From positions 517,549 through 581,548 of the forward strand of contig NZ_BMQY01000004.1 of the NCBI RefSeq assembly GCF_014648355.1: 64,000 bases of DNA. Reading direction: 5' to 3'. Position 1 is the stretch's first letter; each line of letters opens with the position of its first letter. This DNA is from Couchioplanes azureus (GTDB lineage: Bacteria > Actinomycetota > Actinomycetes > Mycobacteriales > Micromonosporaceae). Below the pieces are notes generated by a model. That model was not told the DNA's origin. It saw nothing but the letters and a program-made list of their open reading frames with translations, and did not search any database. Shown here one piece after another: positions 1 through 8,500 of the stretch. The translations under genes and the position numbers were made by a program.

Positions 1-142
1 AGTGACATTCGACTGCTTCAGACTTACTGCTCAGCGCCGGAAGGGCAGCTTTTCTTATACCCAGCGTAGGGAGTGAACCGCCGGGCCATCTGGCTCGTAT
101 CCCGGGATGCACCGACCTTCGAGACCCCCGGGAGTGACCAGG

Positions 143-793
143 ATGTTCCGCCTCATCCAGCTCCACGCGCAGCAGGGCGTTCCGCGCATCGGCGTGGACC
201 CCGACGGCTACGGTAGCGAACGGGCCGCCCTTGCCCGTTACCGAGAGACACCGGCGATGTTCGCCGGTGTGGGGCGCTTCGACGAGTCGGGACGCCTCAC
301 CGAGATCATTCTGGACGCCGCCTGCGGTGCGGCCACCGGATGCCCGCGGCCGGCGACGGTGGTGCACGCCGACACCTTCCAGCGGCTCTGCGACAACTGC
401 GCCTTCGGGCTGGCGGTGCTCACCCTGCCCGAGCTCGCGCTGCGGCTGGGCGTCGCGGTACGCCCGGCGCCGGTGCTGGCCCCCTCCGGCCGGCACGCCG
501 CACCCGAGGAGGGCTGCCCGGCGGGGAACCGGATCGCCCGCGAGTTCGCCACCCACATCGACGACCCGGTGTGGCGCATGGAGCTCTGCGCCGAGCTGGC
601 CCGCACGCCGAGCGCGGTCAACGGCCTGCTGATCGGCGTGGGCGCACTGAGCCACCGCGAGGTCCTCGACCACTATCCGGCGCTGTGCGCGCTCGGCACG
701 CAGCTGCCGGTCGGCATCCACGCCGACCTCGTACGGGCCACCGCCCGGCCGCTCTCCCCGGCGGGGGTGACCGCCCTGCGGCTCGGGCTGTGA
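143..793 (+). CDS. hypothetical protein, unknown function
   Basis: I do not recognise this 216-residue protein. It is soluble, with no signal peptide or membrane helix. The middle contains a CDNC-like motif (one Cys pair three residues apart) following an HADTF stretch, and the C-terminal half is helical and Ala/Leu-rich. An in-frame ATG at 107 would add 12 residues. I prefer the ATG at 143 because GGGAG lies upstream of it at a normal distance. It is convergent with the ScyD/ScyE-like gene, only 19 bases away. Coding status rests on length and strong third-position GC. No function is proposed. Confidence 0.6.
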   Translation: MFRLIQLHAQQGVPRIGVDPDGYGSERAALARYRETPAMFAGVGRFDESGRLTEIILDAACGAATGCPRPATVVHADTFQRLCDNCAFGLAVLTLPELALRLGVAVRPAPVLAPSGRHAAPEEGCPAGNRIAREFATHIDDPVWRMELCAELARTPSAVNGLLIGVGALSHREVLDHYPALCALGTQLPVGIHADLVRATARPLSPAGVTALRLGL

Positions 794-812
794 CCCGCAC
801 GCGGCTCCCGCC

Positions 813-2024
813 CTACAGCCGGATCTTGACCACGGTGCCCGTGCCGGCGCAGACGCTGCAGTTCGTCACGTAGGCGTGGCGCCCGCGGACGGCGACGCCG
901 CCGGGAGCCCGCAGCCCCGCGGAGGCCACGACCTTGTGCCCGCCGTGCCGGCCGACCCGGACCAGCGCGCCGGTCTCGCTGCCGGACAACAGGCCGTCGC
1001 GGGCGATCTCGAGGGCGTACAGCCGGCCGTGCGGGCCGAAGGCGAGGTCGATGACGTTGGTGAGGCCGGTCGCGTAGACGGTGGGACGGTGCCCGGGCAC
1101 CACGCGGTAGATCCGGGCCTGGCCGGGCGGGAACGGGAAGCCGGTGAGCTCACCGACGTACCAGGCGCCGTCCGGGCCGCGCACCGCCGACGTGGGCACC
1201 GCCTGCATCGGCACCGGCGTGCCGGCGGGCAGGTCCGGGATGCCCGCCGGCGCCGGGACGGTGCGCCGCGGGAACACGGCGACGGTGCTGATCCGCCCGT
1301 GCGACGAGACCCGCAGCAGCGTGTTGCCGCCGGCGTCCACGACGTGCCGGGACCTGCCGGAGACGGCCAGCCCGTACGGGTTGGTGTCGGGCGGGGTCAG
1401 GCGGTCCGGGTTGGCCTTCCGCTCGTACGCGCCCAGGTCGGCCACCGGCCGCGGACCCCGGCGACCCAGTTCGTAGAGCTTGGCCATGCCGGCGAGCTGC
1501 CGGACCTTCGTGCGCAGGCCGGGATCGGCGCCGAGACCGACGGTGAAGGACACCGTGCCCCACCGGCTCACGCCCACGTCGGTCGCGCCGATCGCCTCGG
1601 CGCCGGTGCGCGACGCCAGCGACGGCAGGCCGGTGACGATCCGCTTCTGGTGGCCGTACCGGATCCGGGTGATGCTGGCGGAGCGGCCGAAGCAGACCTC
1701 GCCGCCCTCCGGGCCGGCCTGGCACGGACCGGCACCGCCCTTGCCGGACTCCGCGACGTACAGCGTGCCGTCGTCCCCGAAGGCCAGACCGCGCGGATTG
1801 TTCAGCCCCTCCGCCACGACCAGTGGCGGCGGCTCCGGATGATGGCCGGCCGTGCCGAGCGGTGCCGTGGCGAGCGGTGCCGTGGCGAGCGGTGCCATGG
1901 CGAGCGGTGCCGTGCCGAGCGGCGCGGTGGTGACGGGCGCGGACGCCGCGAGGGCCGGCACGGCGGCCAGGACGAGCGTGCCCACCGCGACGACGGCGGT
2001 GAGGGCGGGACGCGGGACGATCAT
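813..2024 (-). CDS. ScyD/ScyE family secreted beta-propeller protein
   Basis: A 403-residue exported protein. The start (ATG at 2024) is chosen because GGAGGGAG sits 7 nt upstream; the longer frame to 2084 lacks such a site. Residues 1-27 form a signal peptide ending in an Ala-rich stretch. A low-complexity segment of repeated APLATAPLG-type units follows. The rest carries the NHL-like propeller signatures of the ScyD/ScyE family: 'GLNNPRGLAFGDDGTLYVAE' near the start, then 'DLAFGPHGRLYALEI' and 'VRVGRHGGHKVVA' near the end. ScyD/ScyE are named from the cyanobacterial scytonemin cluster, but actinobacterial members are common and have no known role. Extracellular location is inferred. No partner genes are adjacent. 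Confidence 0.75.
   Translation of the reverse strand: MIVPRPALTAVVAVGTLVLAAVPALAASAPVTTAPLGTAPLAMAPLATAPLATAPLGTAGHHPEPPPLVVAEGLNNPRGLAFGDDGTLYVAESGKGGAGPCQAGPEGGEVCFGRSASITRIRYGHQKRIVTGLPSLASRTGAEAIGATDVGVSRWGTVSFTVGLGADPGLRTKVRQLAGMAKLYELGRRGPRPVADLGAYERKANPDRLTPPDTNPYGLAVSGRSRHVVDAGGNTLLRVSSHGRISTVAVFPRRTVPAPAGIPDLPAGTPVPMQAVPTSAVRGPDGAWYVGELTGFPFPPGQARIYRVVPGHRPTVYATGLTNVIDLAFGPHGRLYALEIARDGLLSGSETGALVRVGRHGGHKVVASAGLRAPGGVAVRGRHAYVTNCSVCAGTGTVVKIRL
1852..1927 (-). repeat. coding minisatellite, 15-nt unit
   Basis: About five near-identical 15-base units encode A-P-L-(A/G/M)-T in the ScyD/ScyE-like protein, between its signal peptide and propeller. The copies differ by single bases. The array is in frame and probably varies in copy number between strains. 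Confidence 0.8.
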
Positions 2025-2160
2025 GACTTCTCCCTCCGGGTCGGTGTTCTCCGGAGGCTTCACCTGCGCAAATGTCGCGTCCATGGCCCGAACGGCCGCC
2101 CCGCGGCGGATGTCCTGTTTCTGACCCTCGATCGGGTTCGGCCGGCCACCGCCGGGGTCG

Positions 2161-2358
2161 TCAGACCCGGCTGATCAGGGCACCCACCCGGTCCGGCGCG
2201 AAGATACCGTCGGCCAGCGGCAGGGCGAGGCCCACCAGCCCGGAGCGGGTGTCCAGCTTGGTCGCCACGATCTGCAGCTTGCGCGTCGCCAGCGGCAGCG
2301 ACCGCCGGTAGACCATCTCCCGGATCCCGGCGAAGAGCTGCTCCTCCGCCCAGGTCAT
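2161..2358 (-). pseudogene. C-terminal remnant of a ROK-family regulator or kinase
   Basis: About 65 codons up to the TGA at 2161-2163 read like the end of actinobacterial ROK repressors: 'LFAGIREMVYRRSLPLAT' then 'LQIVATKLDTRSGLVGLA'. There is no ATP-binding DxGGT region and no HTH. Upstream of about 2358 the frame turns into antisense of the epimerase remnant. The gene therefore lost roughly its first 330 codons. Because it points left while the epimerase remnant points right, the two look like the tails of a former divergent pair whose shared control region and 5' ends were deleted. The assignment is from family knowledge; the loss is seen as abrupt end of homology. Confidence 0.6.
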
Positions 2359-2361
2359 GGC

Positions 2362-2927
2362 GCTCACCTCGACGTCGCGGCCACCCGCGCCCTGCTGCGC
2401 GACCACGGGCTGTCGGTGGCCTGCTCGCGCGGGCTGGCCTTCGACGCCGACGTCTCCAGCACCGACCCGGCCGTCGTCGAGCGCGGCGCGAAGCTCCTGC
2501 ACGACTCGCTCGTGATCACCCACGAGCTGGGCGGCACCCACTTCACCGGCGCCCTCTACAGCGCGCTGGGCAAGTACGGCGCCCCGCTGACCGCGCCCGG
2601 CCGGGCCGACATCGTCCGGGTGCTGCGCGACCTCGCCGCCGAGGCCGCCTCCCGGGGCATGACCCTCGGCCTGGAGGTCTGCAACCGCTACGAGACCAAT
2701 GTGGTCAACACCGCCCGCGACGCCCTGCGGCTCGCCGACGACGTCGGGGCGACAACGTGCTCGTACACCTGGACACTTACCACATGAACATCGAGGAGGA
2801 CGACCTCGTCCGGCCGGGCCTCTCCAACGACCTCGCGATCTGGCGCAACCTCCGGCACGACGGCGAGGACCTGGCCCGGCACGCCCGCGGGTTCATGGCC
2901 CAGCACCTCACGGCCCGGCCCGCATGA
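2362..2927 (+). pseudogene. degraded sugar-phosphate isomerase/epimerase (TIM barrel, tagatose 3-epimerase-like)
   Basis: The remnant starts abruptly in-frame with 'HLDVAATRALLRDHGLSVAC' and lacks the first ~45 residues of the family. It continues through the recognisable 'LGGTHFTGALYSALGKY' and 'GLEVCNRYETNVVNT' (metal-binding Glu region). Near 2750 one base is missing: the frame must shift for 'DNVLVHLDTYHMNIEEDDL' to follow 'LADDVG'. After 'LVRPG' the text jumps straight to 'LSNDLAIWRNL', skipping the ~40 residues that normally carry the 'GYVHIGESHRGYLG' and 'FESF' metal and substrate motifs. There are thus three independent lesions: a 5' truncation, a frameshift and an internal deletion. 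The TGA at 2925-2927 overlaps the next start as ATGA. Confidence 0.7.
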
Positions 2928-3607
2928 CCTTCGAAGGGCTGGTGCGGCGCGCCCGGGCGCTGACGGACGGCAGCCGGCGGGCGGTCCTCGGCATCGTCGG
3001 CGAGCCGGGCGCCGGCAAGACCACCCTCGCCGAGGAGCTCTGCGCGGCGATCGCCGCGCAGAGCCCGCCGGGCTGGGTCGCCCACGTGCCGATGGACGGC
3101 TTCCACCTCGCCGACGTCGAACTGGACCGCCTCGGCAACCGCGACCGCAAGGGCGCCCCGGACACCTTCGACGCCCTCGGTTACGCGGCGCTGCTGCGCC
3201 GGCTGCGCGAGGACACCGACGAGATCGTGTACGCGCCCGGCTTCGAACGCGTCATCGAGCAGCCGATCGCCGGCGCCATCCCGGTGCACCGCACGGCCCG
3301 GCTCATCGTGTCCGAGGGCAACTACCTGCTCCTGGAGGACGAGCGCTGGTCGCGGGTCCGGCCGCTGTGCGACGAGATCTGGTACGCCGACCTCGACCGC
3401 CCCACCCGCCTCGACCGGCTGATCGCCCGGCACATCCGCTTCGGCAAGGACGCCTCCGCCGCGACGGCCTGGGCCACCGGCACCGACGAGCGCAACGCGG
3501 AGATCATCGCGGCCACCCGGCACCGCGCCGACCTCGTCGTCCCGGCGTCGCTGGTCCGCGCCGTCGGCACCCCGCCGCCGGAGCCCGGCCGCGTGGCAGA
3601 CTTCTGA
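2924..3607 (+). CDS. nucleoside/nucleotide kinase family protein (FrcK-like P-loop kinase)
   Basis: A 227-residue cytoplasmic P-loop kinase. Walker A is 'GEPGAGKTT' at residues ~26-34. A 'PMDGFHLAD' segment follows and resembles the substrate-binding loop of uridine kinase/pantothenate kinase relatives (PRK09270 group, including FrcK of fructose transport loci). The C-terminal part has a lid-like Arg-rich helix 'RLDRLIARHIRFGK'. The start is the ATG overlapping the epimerase remnant's stop (ATGA). A longer open frame upstream to 2699 is just the other frame of that remnant. Context suggests the surviving kinase of a former sugar-use locus (ROK regulator, epimerase, kinase). Its substrate cannot be told from sequence, and its old promoter is apparently gone. 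Confidence 0.75.
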   Translation: MTFEGLVRRARALTDGSRRAVLGIVGEPGAGKTTLAEELCAAIAAQSPPGWVAHVPMDGFHLADVELDRLGNRDRKGAPDTFDALGYAALLRRLREDTDEIVYAPGFERVIEQPIAGAIPVHRTARLIVSEGNYLLLEDERWSRVRPLCDEIWYADLDRPTRLDRLIARHIRFGKDASAATAWATGTDERNAEIIAATRHRADLVVPASLVRAVGTPPPEPGRVADF

Positions 3608-3609
3608 GC

Positions 3610-4791
3610 GTGTCTGTCGGTGAGTCCGTGGAGACCCAGCCGCGCCGGCGCCGCGGCCGGGTCGTCCGCTTCGGCCTGGTCGTCGCCGCCGTCGAGCTGC
3701 TGCTGTTCGGCGTACCGTGGTGGACCCTGGTGTGGTCCGGAAACCGCTGGCCCGGCGCCGTCTTCGCCGCCGGCACGGCGTTCTTCGCGGCCCTGGCCGC
3801 GGCCTTCCCCGTCCTGATGTTCAGCGGCCACGGCCGCCACCACCGCGACGCCGCCGCGCGCCTCGCCGACACCCTCCTCGGTGTCGTGTGGGTGCTGTTC
3901 GTGTGGTCGCTGCTCGGTGGCGTGCTGCGGCTCGGCCTGGCCGTCGCGGGGGTCGCCGACCCGGCCCGCTCGCGCATCGTCACCGCGGCGGTCGCGCTCG
4001 TCGCGCTGGTCCTGCTCCTCTGGGGGTACGCCGAGGCGATGCGCGTCTCGCGGGTCCGGCGCATCGACGTGACGGTCCCCCGGCTCGGCCGCGGGCTCGA
4101 CGGCCTGCGCGTGGTGCTGCTGACCGACACGCACTACGGGCCGATCGACCGGGCCCGCTGGTCGCGGGGCGTCGTCGAGGTGGTCAACTCGCTGGAGCCG
4201 GACATCGTCGCGCACACCGGCGACATCGCCGACGGCGAGGTGGCCCAGCGGCGCGAGCAGGCCGCCCCGCTCGGCGACGTCCGCGCCCGCCTGGCCCGGG
4301 TCTACGTCACCGGCAACCACGAGTACTTCAGCGGCGCCCAGCGCTGGGTCGAGCACATGGCGTCGCTGGGCTGGGAGGCGCTGCACAACCGGCACCTCGT
4401 CGTCTCCCGCGGAGGCAGCGACCTGGTCGTCGCCGGCGTCGACGACCGCACCGCGGCGGGCTCGGGCGTGCCGGGGCACCACATGGACCACGAGGCCGCC
4501 CTGCGCGGCACCGACCCGGACCTGCCCGTCCTGCTCCTGGCCCACCAGCCCCAGCAGATCGCCGGTGCGGTCGCGCACGGCGTGGACCTGCAGCTCTCCG
4601 GGCACACCCACGGCGGGCAGATCTGGCCCTTCCACTACCTCGTCCGGCTGGACCAGCCGGTCCTGCAGGGGCTGAGCCGGCACGGGGAGCGCACGCAGCT
4701 CTACACCTCCCGGGGCACCGGGTTCTGGGGGCCGCCGTTCCGCATCTTCGCGCCGAGCGAGATCACCCTGCTCACCCTGCGCTCGCCCTGA
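3610..4791 (+). CDS. membrane-anchored metallophosphoesterase (YaeI-like)
   Basis: A 393-residue calcineurin-like phosphodiesterase. The N-terminal ~140 residues hold about four hydrophobic helices, for example 'LVVAAVELLLFGVPWW' and 'ALVALVLLLWGYAEAM'. The catalytic domain follows with the classic metal motifs in order: 'DTHYG' (D-x-H), 'GDIADGE' (GDxxD variant), 'GNHEY', a lone His in 'LLAHQPQQI', and 'GHTHGGQIWP'. The YaeI/YkuE-type arrangement of membrane segment then domain suggests phosphodiester hydrolysis at the membrane, possibly on lipid or cell-wall precursors. The GTG start lies 2 nt after the kinase stop, so the two are probably co-transcribed. Confidence 0.85.
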   Translation: MSVGESVETQPRRRRGRVVRFGLVVAAVELLLFGVPWWTLVWSGNRWPGAVFAAGTAFFAALAAAFPVLMFSGHGRHHRDAAARLADTLLGVVWVLFVWSLLGGVLRLGLAVAGVADPARSRIVTAAVALVALVLLLWGYAEAMRVSRVRRIDVTVPRLGRGLDGLRVVLLTDTHYGPIDRARWSRGVVEVVNSLEPDIVAHTGDIADGEVAQRREQAAPLGDVRARLARVYVTGNHEYFSGAQRWVEHMASLGWEALHNRHLVVSRGGSDLVVAGVDDRTAAGSGVPGHHMDHEAALRGTDPDLPVLLLAHQPQQIAGAVAHGVDLQLSGHTHGGQIWPFHYLVRLDQPVLQGLSRHGERTQLYTSRGTGFWGPPFRIFAPSEITLLTLRSP

Positions 4792-4801
4792 CCGGCCCCG
4801 G

Positions 4802-5377
4802 TCAGGCGCCGAAGCGCAGGCGGAAGTCGGCCATCGTCAGCGACAGCAGCGGCCGGCGACCGGCCAGATAGGACAGCGGCCCGTCCGGTGCGACCTGCCA
4901 GGTCATCCGGGTCGGGCGCAGCGTCGCGCGGCCCCGGACCGGCGTGCGGACGAGCTCGCCGTCGCGGCCCTGCACCAGCGACAGCGGAGTGGGCCACCGG
5001 AGCGGCAGGCGGCGCCCGGGTGCGAGGGTCGCGCGGGCGATCCCGGCGGCGGCCGCCTCCGGTGGCGCGATCGCCAGCTCGGCCAGATCCTTCGGGATGG
5101 CCCAGAGCACGCGGCCGCCCTCGCACGACTCGGGGCTGTCCACCCAGATGTCCATGACCGTGCTGCGCAGCGAGCGGTTCAGGACCGCGGCGAGCAGCTC
5201 GCGGTAGTGCAGCGTGCCGCCCGGCTCGTAGACGACCCACGCCGCGCCGACCAGGGCCCGCCCGGCGACGGTGAGCGGCCGGACGCCGGCCGGCAGCCCG
5301 GGCAGCTGCGCCGCGGGCACGGCGAAGACCGACAGGTACAGCTGTCCGCGCAGGTGCCACGGCGAGGGCGGATACAT
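4802..5377 (-). CDS. acetoacetate decarboxylase family protein
   Basis: A 191-residue protein of the ADC fold. It shows the family pattern of a conserved Trp/Val-rich strand ('DIWVDSPES') followed by 'RVLWAIPKDLAEL'. The Lys after Ile-Pro occupies the place of the Schiff-base Lys of acetoacetate decarboxylase. The remainder ('PLRWPTPLSLVQGRDGE', then 'RMTWQVAPDGPL') is typical of short actinobacterial homologues, whose substrate is unknown. The ATG at 5377 has TAGCGT seven nt upstream and no Shine-Dalgarno, so it is probably leaderless. It is convergent with the metallophosphoesterase, 10 bases away. Confidence 0.75.
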   Translation of the reverse strand: MYPPSPWHLRGQLYLSVFAVPAAQLPGLPAGVRPLTVAGRALVGAAWVVYEPGGTLHYRELLAAVLNRSLRSTVMDIWVDSPESCEGGRVLWAIPKDLAELAIAPPEAAAAGIARATLAPGRRLPLRWPTPLSLVQGRDGELVRTPVRGRATLRPTRMTWQVAPDGPLSYLAGRRPLLSLTMADFRLRFGA

Positions 5378-5384
5378 CAGCCGC

Positions 5385-5390
5385 ACGCTA
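5385..5390 (-). promoter_or_regulatory. -10 hexamer of a leaderless promoter for the ADC-like gene
   Basis: TAGCGT on the minus strand, then 7 nt, then ATG at 5377. This spacing places the transcription start at or next to the start codon. No purine-rich ribosome site is present. Confidence 0.5.
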
Positions 5391-5539
5391 CCCGGTCCGG
5401 GCCCGCCGCGCCGATCGCACCGGCATGCCCCGGCCATGGTGGCGCAGCCCACCGGGACGGGCCCCGTAATTGCGTTGAGCCGTCCAGGCCCGCCCCGCAG
5501 GATGGAGGCACCGCTTCCCTCCTGCCTTGAGGACCTTCG

Positions 5540-8500
5540 ATGCTCCTGCTCCGCGACTTATGGGGCGTTTCCCCCCGTCGCACCGCCTTCGTCGCCGTCC
5601 TCATCGTGCTCGGGGCCGGCGGTCAGGCCGCCGCCCTGGGCCTGGCCGGTCCCGTCCTGGTCGACCGCTCGGTACCGCTGTTCACCGTGCTCGCCGCCGC
5701 GCTCGTCGTGTCCGTGCTCGGCGACGTCCTGGTCGGCCTGGTCGCCGCCCGGCTGACCGCCGACTGGGCCGCCGCCGTGCGCCGCGGGCTGTGCCGTGTG
5801 GCCTTCGGCCAGGACGTGCCCACGCTGGAGAACACCCCGGTCGGCGAGCTGCTGGACCGCATCGACAGCGACGTCTACCAGGTCGGCGCCGAGCTGCGCG
5901 GCAGCGGCGTCCGGCTGGCCCAGTCGCTGGCCGTGGCCGGCCTGTCGATCGTCACCGCGTTCTTCGCCTGGTGGCCGGCCGCGATCGCCATGGTTCTCGT
6001 GTCGATCCTGCTCGCGGCCGTCATGACCAAGCCGATCCAGCGCATCTCCCCGGCCCGCATCCGCGAGGAGGAGGCCTGGTCCGACCTCGCGGCCGTGATG
6101 GAGGAGGCCATCCACGGCCAGGACGACGTGCGCACCAGCCTCGCCGCGCCGTACGTGCGCCGCCTCTACGCCCAGCGCGCCCGCGAGGTGCTGGAGCGCG
6201 GGCGGCGGGTGTGGCGGATGTCGGCGCGGGTCACGATGGGTGCCGGGGCGATTACCCGTACGCTCATCGCGGTACTGGTCGTCGGCGGCGCCTGGGCGCT
6301 GGCCACCGGGCACATCGACGGCGCCCGGCTGACCGCGGTGTGGCTGCTGGCGCTCGGCTTCGGCGGCACGCTGGAGCACGTCACCCGGATGGTCCCGGAG
6401 CTGCAGAACGCGCTCGGTGCCTGGAGCCGGGTGCGGTTGCTGCGCGAGGTCCCGCAGGAGCCGACCGGCGGCCTCCCGCCCACCGGAGGCGACCTCGTGG
6501 TCCGCGAGCTGACCTTCCGGTACGGCGAGTCCGACTCCGGCCGCCCGCCCGCGCTGCGCGACATCAGCCTGGCGTTCCGGCGGGGACGCTCGTACGCGCT
6601 GATCGGGCGCACCGGATCCGGCAAGTCCACCCTGGCCAAGGTGCTGACCCGCGCGGTCGACGTCCCGCGCGGCACGGTCTTCCTCGGCGGTCACGACATC
6701 AACGACCTGGACGTCGAGGGGCTGCGCCGGTGGACGGCGATCGTCCCGCAGCGCACCGAGATCCTGGCCGGCACCCTGGCCGAGAACATCGCCCTGTTCG
6801 ACGAGGAGCTGCTGCCGCAGGTGGCGGACGCCCTCGCCGAGCTGGGCCTGAGCGGGTGGGTGGACAGCCTGCCCGACGGCGTCGGCACCAAGCTCGGCGA
6901 GGGCGGCTACGTCCTGTCCGCCGGGCAGGAGCAGCTCGTCGCGTTCGCCCGCATCCTGGTCCGCGACCCGCAGGTGGTGATCCTCGACGAGGCCACCGCC
7001 CGGATGGACCCGGTCACCGAGGCCTGGGTGCAGCGCGCCACCGACCGGCTGCTGAAGGGCCGCATCGGCGTCATCGTGGCGCACCGGCTGTCCTCGGTCC
7101 GCCGCTGCGACGAGGTCGTGGTGCTGGCCGACGGCGAGGTGCTCGAGGCCGGCCCGCTCGCCGAGTCCCGCCGCTTCGCGGAGCTGCTGGCCACCTCCAC
7201 GGTGGCCGCCCCGGCCCGCACCGGCGGCGGCGTCGCGCTCCTGGAACGCGAGCCCGAGCCGGCCGGCACGGAGCTGGGCAACACCCTGCCCCTGGCCGAC
7301 CCGCCGCCGCTGCCCGAGCCGCCGCCGACCCGGACCATGCGCGAGATCTTCCGGCTGACCACCAACGACGCCCGGTACGGCCTGGCCGCCGTGGCGCTGT
7401 TCCTGGTCCTGATCCTGCTCGGCCTCGACGGCGCCATCCTGCCGCTGCTCTGGTCGCAGGTGGTCGACGGCGTGGGCGACCCGGTGTGGCCGGCGACCGT
7501 GATCGCGGCCGCCCTGATCGTGGCCATCCCGACGCTGTACTACACCGGCGCCTGGTTCCCCGAGTGGTGGGTCCGGCAGATGCTGCGGATCAGCATGCGG
7601 CTGGTGCACGGGCAGATCGGCCCCCGCCGGATCAGCAAGCACACCCCGGCCGAGGTGGTGGCGCAGGGCGGCGACACCGAGCGGGTCGTCATGCTCGCCG
7701 ACAACCTCATCGACACCGCCGTCAGCCTCGTCATGATCGTGGCGATGACCCTGGCGTCCGGGTCGTGGGTGCCCGCGCTGTTCTTCGCCGGGACGATGGT
7801 CGTCTCCGGGCTGGCGGCGACGCTGTTCGGGCCGCGGCTGGAGCGGGCGGCCCGGCGTACGGTCGCCGCCCGCGCCGCCTTCGCCACCGCCCTGGTGTCC
7901 TCGCTGTCGGCGGCGCGCACGGTGAAGCTGGCCGGCGCCACCGTGCCGGTGCTCGAGCACCTCGCGGCGCTCGACACCGCCCGCAGCGAGCGGCAGCGCC
8001 GGGAGATCGCCATCCAGGTGTGGGCCCGGTCCACCCCGTCGCTGCTCAGCGGCCTGCTGCCGATCGCCGCCTGGGCGATGTACCTGACCGGCAGCCTGTC
8101 GGCGGCGGCCACGCTGATCGCGGTGGCGGTGCTCGGGGCGGCCCGCTGGTTCGCGTGGACCACGGCCTCGCTCGTGTCGCACTTCCCGTCGGCTCGGGTG
8201 TGGACCCGGCGGACGGTGGCCATGGCGGGCGCGGCGGCGTACTCGTCGTCGGTGCCCGGGGTGGACATCGCCGCCGGCACGGCGGAGGCCCCGCCGGTGG
8301 CACCGCGCAACCCGCTGCGCCGGCTGGAGCTCGCCGGCTTCAGCGCGGTCCACGAGGACGGCACGGTCGGCGCTCAGGACATCGACCTGACGGTGGACCG
8401 TGGCGAGCTCGTGCTGGTGGTCGGCCCGGTGGGCTCCGGCAAGTCGTCGCTGCTGCGGGCCCTGGCCGGCATCGTGCACCACACCGGCACGCTGGCCTGG

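Noticed and set aside
876..2174. A 432-codon plus-strand frame opposite the ScyD/ScyE-like gene
   Set aside because: Shadow frame; composition is Arg/Gly/Asp-biased with no domain.
2161..2541. The full 126-codon minus-strand frame as a gene
   Set aside because: Its first ~60 codons are antisense of the epimerase remnant; only the last ~65 codons show ROK-like sequence.
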